From Bacillota bacterium (GTDB taxonomy: Bacteria > Bacillota > Clostridia > Acetivibrionales > DTU013): a DNA stretch of 20,874 nt. Positions within the stretch are counted from its first letter, which is position 1, and every line of letters starts with the position of its first letter. The notes beneath the pieces are model-generated. The model saw only the letters and a list, made by a program, of their open reading frames with translations. It was not told the DNA's origin and did not search any database. Below are positions 14,619 to 20,874 of the stretch, one piece after another. Location of the stretch: contig JAEYOM010000001.1 in NCBI GenBank assembly GCA_023411715.1, positions 1 to 20,874 on the forward strand, given 5' to 3'. A program made the position numbers and the translations under genes.

Positions 14619-14684
14619 TATGGAAATTCATACTTCCGGATGCAAGCTGCGGAGATATGTGATACAAACGGAGGTACCTATCCC

Positions 14685-17234
14685 ATGACGGAAGAAATCG
14701 GTCTTAAAGGCTTATCAACAGCCGAAGCCCAAAAAAGGCAGCTTCAGTACGGTAAAAATGAATTGACGTCCCGGAAGAAACAAAATTTTATCACCAAGGT
14801 TTTTCACATCGTGTGCGAGCCCATGTTCCTGCTGCTGATCTCTGCCGCAGTCATTTATTTTCTGCTGGGCGAACCGGGGGACGGCGCTGTCATGCTGATT
14901 TTCGTAACCGGCGTTATCAGCATCGACGTGATACAGGAATGGAAAACCGACAAAACGCTCAACGCCCTGAAAGACCTGTCGGCTCCCAGAATTACTGTAA
15001 TAAGGGATGGCAGTGAAGCAATTATAGCCAGCGTAAATCTGGTGCCCGGCGATATTATGTTGATCAGTGAGGGAGTAAAGATACCGGCCGACGGATTTGT
15101 CGTTAAATCAAGCGACCTCGGAGTGGATGAATCCTCGCTTACGGGCGAGGCTGAAAGCGTATGGAAAGTGCCGCTCGGAAAATCCGAAAAAAGCAGTGAT
15201 TACTGGAGAGAGGACTACTGCTATGCCGGCACGATGGTAACGCAGGGAAGCGGTTATATAAGGGTCGACAGAATAGGACAGTCCACGGAATACGGTAAAA
15301 TAGGCGCAAATGTAGCGGCAGCCGGGGAGAATCCGACGCCGCTCCAACTTCAGACCGGATCGCTGGTAAAACTGTGTGCAGGTATCGCAGCGGTATTATT
15401 TGCACTAGTCGGTGTTTTCACGTATTTCAACATACCAGACCATGCGGTTGATGACCGCATCATTGAAAGCATCCTTTCCGGCATTACTCTTGCAATGGCC
15501 ATGATACCCGAAGAATTTCCGGTCATACTGGCCGTTTTCCTATCGATGGGAGCCTGGCGTCTTGCCAAAAAGCAGTCTCTGGTCCGCAGGCTCGCCTCGG
15601 TGGAAACACTGGGATCAGTATCAGTTCTGTGCGTAGATAAGACTGGCACCATAACAATGAATCAAATGAAGGTCAGAGAAGTATGGGCTGCTGACGGTGA
15701 CGAGGATCACCTCTGCGAGATAATGGGACTGGGATGTGAAACGGATACCTATGATCCCATGGAAAAGGCCATGCTTGACTGCTGCGAGGAGCATAACATC
15801 ACAAGGGACCACCTGTTCGGAGGAGAGCTCATACACGAATATGCATTTACCAATGAACTGAAAATGATGGGACATGTCTGGAGGCACGACGGTGAAATAA
15901 TCGTTGCAGCCAAAGGTTCTTCGGAAAAGATACTTTCGCTGTGCGACCTGATGGATGATGTGCGGCAGCTTGCCGAAAGCAGGGCTGTCGAAATGTCCCG
16001 CCAGGGCCTTCGTGTCATAGCTGTCGCTGAGAAGCGCTGTTCCGTTGTGACGGAGGTGCCGCACGATATAATGGACTTGAAACTCAGGCTTTGCGGCCTT
16101 GTTGGGCTTGCGGACCCGCCGAGGGAGCACGTCAAAAGGGATATAGCCGAGTGTATAAAGGCCGGTATAAGAGTCGTCATGATCACAGGCGACAATGGTA
16201 TCACAGCGGGCAGTATCGCAAGGCAGATCGGAATGCAGGACGCGGAGCATGTAATAACCGGCAGTGAGATTGACAGCCTGACTGATGATGAACTGTGTGA
16301 AAGAGTTAAGGATGCAAGTATTTTTTCACGTGTGGTACCTGAGCATAAGATGCGTATAGTCAAAGCATTTCAGGCGAACGGTCATGTCGTCGCCATGACG
16401 GGGGACGGGGTCAACGACGCGCCGGCGCTGAAACACGCGGATATAGGTATCGCAATGGGGAAGCGCGGCTCCGAAGTCTCAAGGGAGGCCGCAGACCTTA
16501 TACTGATGGACGACAACTTCTCGACGATCGTGGATACGATCAGGGACGGGCGGCGTATTTACGACAACATCAGAAAGGCCATAGGCTACGTCTTTACGAT
16601 CCACATACCCATCGCTTTCGCATCGCTGCTCGCGCCGCTCCTGAATATAGCGCCGGCTAACCTGCTGCTGCTTCCGCTCCATGTCGTACTGCTCGAGCTG
16701 ATCATCGACCCGACATGCTCGGTAGTTCTCGAACGTCAGCCTGCCGAAAGGGATATAATGGAGCGTAAGCCCAGGGATCCCAGGGAGAGAATCCTTACGG
16801 CGAATATGTTCATAAAAAGCATACTTCAGGGACTCGTGCTTTTTGCGGCCTCGTTCGGAACTTACTATGCCATGCAGCCCAATGTCCCGGGGAATGCCGG
16901 CATTGCGCGCGCAATGGGCCTCGCAGTCATAATGATCGCCAATCTGCTGCTTGTGCAGGTTAACAGTTCCGATACCGATTTTGCAGTTTTTTCTGCAAAG
17001 CGCCTCCTCAGGGACAAGGTTATGTGGTCTGTAAACGTCGGAACAGTCGCAGGACTCCTGTTGATATTGTATTCTCCGCTGAATGGTTTCCTGAAGTTCG
17101 CCCCACCGACTTTCGGGCAGCTTGCTGCGACAGTGGGCATCGCTGCGGCTTCGGTATTCTGGTATGAGCTTGTGAAGGCGGCAAAAAAATTGAGGAAGGC
17201 TATCCGCAGGCCGGACGTACCGCAGGGACTCTGA
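14685..17234 (+). CDS. P-type cation ATPase, probable transition-metal exporter under a NiCo riboswitch
   Basis: P-type ATPases couple ATP hydrolysis to cation transport through an aspartyl-phosphate. I start at ATG 14685 (GGAGG ten bases upstream), giving 849 residues; a longer frame from 14502 would translate the riboswitch and is rejected. Visible parts: N-terminal cation-ATPase domain (GLSTAEAQKRQLQYGKNEL), TGE loop (Glu155), helix-4 motif PEEFP (275-279), phosphorylated Asp318 in DKTGT, hinge TGDGVNDAP (Asp574, Asp578) and C-terminal helices with ELIIDP. The overall plan is that of P2 (calcium-type) pumps, but PEGLP is replaced by PEEFP and there is no CPC/SPC motif of P1B heavy-metal pumps. 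Sequence alone would suggest a generic Ca-like pump; the riboswitch argues for Co2+, Ni2+ or Fe2+ efflux, which is inference. Confidence 0.92.
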   Translation: MTEEIGLKGLSTAEAQKRQLQYGKNELTSRKKQNFITKVFHIVCEPMFLLLISAAVIYFLLGEPGDGAVMLIFVTGVISIDVIQEWKTDKTLNALKDLSAPRITVIRDGSEAIIASVNLVPGDIMLISEGVKIPADGFVVKSSDLGVDESSLTGEAESVWKVPLGKSEKSSDYWREDYCYAGTMVTQGSGYIRVDRIGQSTEYGKIGANVAAAGENPTPLQLQTGSLVKLCAGIAAVLFALVGVFTYFNIPDHAVDDRIIESILSGITLAMAMIPEEFPVILAVFLSMGAWRLAKKQSLVRRLASVETLGSVSVLCVDKTGTITMNQMKVREVWAADGDEDHLCEIMGLGCETDTYDPMEKAMLDCCEEHNITRDHLFGGELIHEYAFTNELKMMGHVWRHDGEIIVAAKGSSEKILSLCDLMDDVRQLAESRAVEMSRQGLRVIAVAEKRCSVVTEVPHDIMDLKLRLCGLVGLADPPREHVKRDIAECIKAGIRVVMITGDNGITAGSIARQIGMQDAEHVITGSEIDSLTDDELCERVKDASIFSRVVPEHKMRIVKAFQANGHVVAMTGDGVNDAPALKHADIGIAMGKRGSEVSREAADLILMDDNFSTIVDTIRDGRRIYDNIRKAIGYVFTIHIPIAFASLLAPLLNIAPANLLLLPLHVVLLELIIDPTCSVVLERQPAERDIMERKPRDPRERILTANMFIKSILQGLVLFAASFGTYYAMQPNVPGNAGIARAMGLAVIMIANLLLVQVNSSDTDFAVFSAKRLLRDKVMWSVNVGTVAGLLLILYSPLNGFLKFAPPTFGQLAATVGIAAASVFWYELVKAAKKLRKAIRRPDVPQGL

Positions 17235-17270
17235 ATTTGCAATGGTGCAGCTTTTCAATGACAATCGCGG

Positions 17271-17306
17271 AAAAATAACGTATAATTTTATAAATACGTT
17301 ATTTTT
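17271..17306. terminator. Perfect 13-bp inverted repeat after the ATPase gene
   Basis: AAAAATAACGTAT (17271-17283) and ATACGTTATTTTT (17294-17306) are exact complements around AATTTTATAA. With its T tail it could be an AU-rich terminator for the ATPase transcript. Because it is nearly all A/T and lies 42 bases before the M50 gene, an operator-like role is also possible. Confidence 0.45.
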
Positions 17307-17348
17307 TTGGCGCCTGTGTGCCGAGAATGTTATAATGGAGGCTCCGGA

Positions 17349-18071
17349 ATGAAACAGACTGGAAGATATCTTGTTATACTGGCGCTTGTCGTAGCGCTTT
17401 GGAATACGATCGTTATCAAGCCGCTTAAAATATTTGCCGTATTCCTTCATGAACTGGGGCATTCGCTGATGGCCGTGATTTTCGGCAATGGAATACAGGG
17501 CTTCAGAATAAGCCTGGATGAGAGCGGCTATGCGCTGACGCTTCCCAAAAGCCAGTTGTCCGCTTTTTTGATCGCAAATGGAGGTTATCTGGGAAGTGTG
17601 CTGTTCGCCCTGTTGATACTCTGGCTTAAAAGGACAGCGCTCAGGAAATATATACTCGGAGCTTCGGCCATGCTTCTGCTGGGCGTCTCCATAGCCTACG
17701 GCAAATCTGTGTTTACGATCATTTATGCGGCAATATTTGCAGGTATGATACTGCTGCTCTACATGCTCCACAACGAAAAACTGAACGACTGGGTGATCGA
17801 TATCATCGGCGTGGCAAGCGCCGCATACGCCATCTATGATACTTTTGTCGACACCATCCTGCTGCAGATAAACCTGCGCCTCAACCTGATACCGGGATGG
17901 GGCGCCTCCCAGCCATTGACTGACGCCGTACAGCTGCAGAAAATGACGCATGTTCCGGCTGTCGTTTGGGGTATCATATGGCTTGTAATAGCCTGTGCGA
18001 CATTTTATTCCACGATCATTCATGGCAAAAAGTCGACGGCGGCCAGAAGCAAAAAGAAGGCTGCCTATTGA
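17349..18071 (+). CDS. M50-type membrane metalloprotease-like protein
   Basis: The 240-residue product starts at ATG 17349 after GGAGG (17337-17341). It is very hydrophobic with about six or seven predicted membrane helices. The zinc-metalloprotease motif HELGH is at residues 34-38, inside the second hydrophobic stretch, followed by a GFRISLDESGYAL segment and ANGGYLGS, which fits the M50B-like family (Pfam Peptidase_M50B-like). The tail KKSTAARSKKKAAY is basic and cytoplasmic. Family members cleave substrates within or near the membrane, but most M50B-like proteins of this kind are uncharacterised, and I assign no substrate. It is not SpoIVFB by length and context. The gene stands between a possible terminator and a repeat cluster and is probably monocistronic. 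Confidence 0.82.
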   Translation: MKQTGRYLVILALVVALWNTIVIKPLKIFAVFLHELGHSLMAVIFGNGIQGFRISLDESGYALTLPKSQLSAFLIANGGYLGSVLFALLILWLKRTALRKYILGASAMLLLGVSIAYGKSVFTIIYAAIFAGMILLLYMLHNEKLNDWVIDIIGVASAAYAIYDTFVDTILLQINLRLNLIPGWGASQPLTDAVQLQKMTHVPAVVWGIIWLVIACATFYSTIIHGKKSTAARSKKKAAY

Positions 18072-18092
18072 GGCCGCAGGGGGAAGGGCATT

Positions 18093-18152
18093 GGAACGCA
18101 GGCGGAACGCAGGGACAGTTCTTTAGAAACGCAGAGACGGTTCTTTTGTTTC
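18093..18152 (+). repeat. Short direct-repeat cluster (GGAACGCAGGGACRGTTCTTT type)
   Basis: Two near-identical 21-base units lie side by side: GGAACGCAGGGACAGTTCTTT (18104-18124) and GAAACGCAGAGACGGTTCTTT (18126-18146). A partial third copy GGAACGCAGG is at 18093-18102. The second unit is flanked by GAAAC and GTTTC, giving palindromic ends. I recall similar GGGACGGTTCT motifs as dispersed repeats in clostridial genomes, often linked to REP-type elements. The rest of the gap 18072-18234 is unremarkable apart from the ligA ribosome site. Confidence 0.6.
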
Positions 18153-18234
18153 ACTGACGCCTATAGCAGGTTATTACCTGTAACAAGAGTTATTTAAACT
18201 GTTAACGTACTATTTGCGGGAGGTTAATAGCACC

Positions 18235-20205
18235 ATGCCGGATAAGATAAAACTGATGCGCGAGAAGATAGACCTGCTCAACAAGGCAAGACGAGCCTAT
18301 GAACAGGAAAACAGGGAGATAATGTCCAACTACGCATACGATAAATTGTATGACGAGCTGCTGGAACTTGAAAAGGAGACTGGGACAGTGCTGTCAAACA
18401 GCCCGTCGATCGAGGTCGGCTATGAACTGCTGACAGGCCTGCCGAAAGAACGGCATGAAAAACCCATGCTTTCACTGGACAAGACTAAGGAAGTCGCAGA
18501 CATCAGGGAATGGCTCGGAGACCAGAAAGGTCTGCTTTCCTGGAAGCTGGATGGGCTGACGATCGTTTTGACCTATGCCGGAGGCAGTCTCGTAAAGGCT
18601 GTCACGAGGGGAAATGGCGAAGTAGGCGAGGTCGTTACAAATAATGTGAAGGTTTTTCGCAACATACCGCTGAATATCCCTTATAAGGGCGACCTGATCC
18701 TTAGAGGGGAGGCTGTCATCGGCTATTCCGACTTTGAAAAAATAAACGACCAGATTGACGATGAGAGCATAAAGTATAAAAATCCACGAAACCTTTGCAG
18801 CGGCTCTGTAAGGCAGCTGAACAACAAGGTCACAGCCGGGAGGAATGTATATTTCATTGCCTTCTCGCTGGTGAAGGCGGGGGACGTGGATTTCGCAAAT
18901 TCGAGGCAGGTACAGATGAGTTGGCTCAGATCACAGGGATTTGACGTCGTGGAGTACCGCGAAGTCGATGCGTCAACTATTGAAGACATGGTTGCATGGT
19001 TCGCCCAAAATATCGAAAAAAAAGACATTCCGTCCGATGGGTTGGTTCTTACATACGATGATATCCGGTATGGCCAGTCCCTTGGGACGACAGCCAAGTT
19101 CCCGAGGGACTCGATAGCGTTCAAGTGGCGCGACGAGATAAAGGAAACAAAGGTGCTCGAGGTAGAATGGAGCGCGTCAAGAACGGGGCTGATCAATCCT
19201 ATTGCGATCTTTGAACCGGTGGAACTCGAGGGCACGACCGTGAGCCGCGCGAGCCTGCATAACATAAGCATCATGGAAGAGCTTCAAATAGGTATCGGGG
19301 ATACCGTTTGCGTATACAAGGCCAACATGATCATACCGCAGGTTTCAGACAATCTGACGCGGAGCGGTCCTTTGAAAATACCGGACAAATGCCCCGTTTG
19401 CCAAGGAGAGGCTCAGATACGCCAGAACAATGACGTCAGGTACTTATACTGCACAAACGCGGGATGCCCCGCAAAGCAGATAAAGATGTTCAGCCTGTTC
19501 GTAAGCCGCGACGCAATGAACATAGAAGGCCTTTCGGAGGCAACGCTGGAAAAGTTCGTGGACGAAGGCTTTATCAAAGAGCCCGCCGATATATTCGACC
19601 TGGAGAAACACAGGGAAAAGATTATAAGCATGGAGGGCTTCGGCGAAAAATCCTACGGCAAGCTTGTCACAGCGATTGACAAAGCTCGGGATACTTCCGC
19701 AGTACGGCTGCTTTACGGGCTTGGCATACCTAATGTGGGCTTATCGAACGCCAAGCTGATATGCCGCAAGTTCGGCTACAACTGGAACAGTATCGAAAAT
19801 GCAACCTTTGAGCAACTGATTGATATTAACGGCATAGGCGACGTAATGGCGGAGGCGTTTGTCGGTTTCTTTGCCAGCGGGAAGAACAGGAAAATCGTTC
19901 ACGATATACTGCCCAAAATAGAGCTCGAAGCGGTAGAGATCAATGAAAGCGAGCAGATATTCGACGGCATGACATTTGTGATAACAGGCTCGCTCGAACA
20001 TTTTGCCAACCGCGACGAACTCGTGGCAGTCATAGAAGACAAGGGCGGAAAGGTATCGGGTTCCGTTTCGTCAAAGACGAATTACCTTATCAATAATGAC
20101 AACATGTCCGGTTCGTCCAAAAACAAAAAAGCAAAGGAACTGGGCATCGATATCATAACCGAAGGCCAGTTCCTCGATTGGCTCAATAACGGTACAAGAC
20201 CGTAA
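18235..20205 (+). CDS. ligA: NAD-dependent DNA ligase
   Basis: LigA seals nicks in DNA, using NAD to adenylate an active-site Lys; it is needed for Okazaki fragment joining and repair. The 656-residue protein starts at ATG 18235 with GGGAGG eleven bases upstream. Domains in order: Ia NAD-binding helices (YDKLYDELLELEKETG), nucleotidyltransferase with K104-L-D-G and VTRGNGEVGEVVTNN, OB fold, a four-Cys zinc finger (Cys386, 389, 406, 411), a helix-hairpin-helix region (GLGIPNVGLSNAKLICRKFG) and a C-terminal BRCT domain (about 576-656, FVITGSLEHFANRDEL). All key residues are present. The sequence is divergent: KLDG replaces the common KxDG with Ile, and the TRGNG motif replaces TRGDG. It looks functional, though a second ligase elsewhere cannot be excluded. 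A terminator follows at once. Confidence 0.94.
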   Translation: MPDKIKLMREKIDLLNKARRAYEQENREIMSNYAYDKLYDELLELEKETGTVLSNSPSIEVGYELLTGLPKERHEKPMLSLDKTKEVADIREWLGDQKGLLSWKLDGLTIVLTYAGGSLVKAVTRGNGEVGEVVTNNVKVFRNIPLNIPYKGDLILRGEAVIGYSDFEKINDQIDDESIKYKNPRNLCSGSVRQLNNKVTAGRNVYFIAFSLVKAGDVDFANSRQVQMSWLRSQGFDVVEYREVDASTIEDMVAWFAQNIEKKDIPSDGLVLTYDDIRYGQSLGTTAKFPRDSIAFKWRDEIKETKVLEVEWSASRTGLINPIAIFEPVELEGTTVSRASLHNISIMEELQIGIGDTVCVYKANMIIPQVSDNLTRSGPLKIPDKCPVCQGEAQIRQNNDVRYLYCTNAGCPAKQIKMFSLFVSRDAMNIEGLSEATLEKFVDEGFIKEPADIFDLEKHREKIISMEGFGEKSYGKLVTAIDKARDTSAVRLLYGLGIPNVGLSNAKLICRKFGYNWNSIENATFEQLIDINGIGDVMAEAFVGFFASGKNRKIVHDILPKIELEAVEINESEQIFDGMTFVITGSLEHFANRDELVAVIEDKGGKVSGSVSSKTNYLINNDNMSGSSKNKKAKELGIDIITEGQFLDWLNNGTRP

Positions 20206-20224
20206 TATGCTCTTGCCGGTTAAG

Positions 20225-20255
20225 TGGGTCGGTGTTATTTCACCGGCCCATTTTT
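20225..20255 (+). terminator. Intrinsic terminator of ligA
   Basis: TGGGTCGGTG (20225-20234) pairs with CACCGGCCCA (20241-20250) over 10 positions (one G-U) with a 6-base loop, followed by TTTTTATTT. It begins 19 bases after the ligA stop. Confidence 0.9.
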
Positions 20256-20407
20256 ATTTCTCTATCTGTAAGCAATAATCGAAATATGTCTAAATTATTT
20301 GGTTGATTAATCCATATTTTTATGATAAATAACATTTGAATACAGACCAAGGTACAAAAGTGGGCTTTGGATTGTAGCATCTATTATAAAAAATTGGATG
20401 GTGTCAC

Positions 20408-20874
20408 ATGAGATTAAAAAGTATAATTTCAATACTACTAATGTCTCTGACTATTTTAAGTATGCTTACCGGCTGTACAAATGAAGCCGTAAAAGGGGAA
20501 GACTCTTTTGAGACCGCCAAGCTGCCTTCAGCTACGCTTACTTTTTATATGCTCGAAAAGGAGAAAAAGGATACCAAAGAGGTCCTCGATAAGGTTGCGG
20601 AAGCCTCCAACCTGAATATAAAACTGGATTTCAAATGGTTCAGTTACGAAGATTATTTCAGAAGCGTTGAAACAGCAATAGCCTCAAATGAAAAAATGGA
20701 CGCTTTCGAATGCGGGAAACCTGTTCCCGGGAAAATCGATTTTATAGAAATGTTCAGGGAAGGAAAAGTAAAGGATCTGACAGAGCTTTTGCCTCAATAT
20801 GCGCCCAATATTTACAGCCAGTTATCTGAAGGAGATTTGAATTCTGTGAGGGTTGACGGTAAAATTGCCTTTAT
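20408..20874 (+). CDS. Extracellular solute-binding lipoprotein, N-terminal part (runs off the right edge)
   Basis: An ATG at 20408 opens a frame that stays open for 155 codons to the window end. A GGATGG lies close upstream, a weak ribosome site. The product starts MRLKSIISILLMSLTILSML with a lipobox LTGC (Cys about residue 23), so it is a lipoprotein. The mature part contains LPSATLTFYMLEKEKKDTKE and an FKWFSYEDYFRSVETAIAS segment, the layout of family-1 solute-binding proteins (a YxxxxxxxIASNEKMD-type region). It would bind a sugar or peptide for an ABC importer encoded beyond the window. It is unlike the binding protein at 7777-9096 beyond general family features. Confidence 0.78.
   Translation, partial: MRLKSIISILLMSLTILSMLTGCTNEAVKGEDSFETAKLPSATLTFYMLEKEKKDTKEVLDKVAEASNLNIKLDFKWFSYEDYFRSVETAIASNEKMDAFECGKPVPGKIDFIEMFREGKVKDLTELLPQYAPNIYSQLSEGDLNSVRVDGKIAF

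Noticed and set aside
14502..14684. N-terminal extension of the P-type ATPase by 61 residues
   Set aside because: These codons lie inside the NiCo riboswitch and its terminator; the ATG at 14685 has a proper ribosome site and matches the family N-terminus.
17307..17336. TTGGCG and TATAAT spaced by 18 bases as a promoter for the M50 gene
   Set aside because: The transcript would start after the GGAGG ribosome site, so it could not drive normal translation from 17349.
16479..18023. Long minus-strand open frame of 514 codons across the ATPase end and the M50 gene
   Set aside because: It is antisense to two well-supported genes, rich in Arg/His/Gln/Tyr with no family pattern, and arises from codon bias of the plus strand.
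1..20874. CRISPR array
   Set aside because: No regularly spaced direct repeats with unique spacers are present; the repeats found are tandem or IS-end types.

Overview
The window looks like chromosome of an endospore-forming, low-to-moderate-GC Firmicute of the class Clostridia. Evidence: the spore germination protease gpr, Shine-Dalgarno-led genes with GTG/TTG starts, lipoprotein-anchored sugar-binding proteins and a Clostridia-type IS30 transposase. I cannot name the species. The backbone is recognisable. comEC, holA, rpsT (reverse strand) and gpr are consecutive neighbours in Bacillus subtilis and many Firmicutes. Here that block has been broken twice.

Left edge (1-740): AT-rich foreign DNA carrying the 5' end of a P63C-domain-like, phage-type gene on the minus strand and a small transcription unit (promoter, 49-codon gene, terminator). 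It abuts a comEC reading frame that lacks its N-terminal part, so a mobile element probably interrupts comEC. holA (DNA polymerase III delta) follows, then convergent rpsT (ribosomal protein S20).

Accessory island (about 4131-13000), lying between rpsT and gpr: a cluster of IS21-like terminal repeats, a GC-rich and highly foldable stretch with its own possible promoter and terminator (candidate structured RNA, 4259-4423), a decayed IS30 transposase, then a sugar locus. The locus has a reverse-strand AraC-type regulator, a GH15 glucoamylase/glucodextranase-like enzyme, a CUT1 ABC importer (lipoprotein plus two permeases, no ATPase) and a GH66 dextranase-family enzyme without a signal peptide. 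I infer import of isomalto-oligosaccharides or cyclic isomaltooligosaccharides and their breakdown in the cytoplasm. RNA hairpins between the genes probably tune operon stoichiometry. A bidirectional terminator separates the locus from a tRNA-Ala(CGC) gene on the minus strand.

Right part: gpr; a sigma-A promoter, a NiCo (czcD-type) metal riboswitch and a P-type ATPase, so the pump is probably a transition-metal exporter; an M50-type membrane metalloprotease; a short repeat cluster; NAD-dependent DNA ligase ligA with a strong terminator; and the 5' part of a second extracellular solute-binding lipoprotein that runs off the window.
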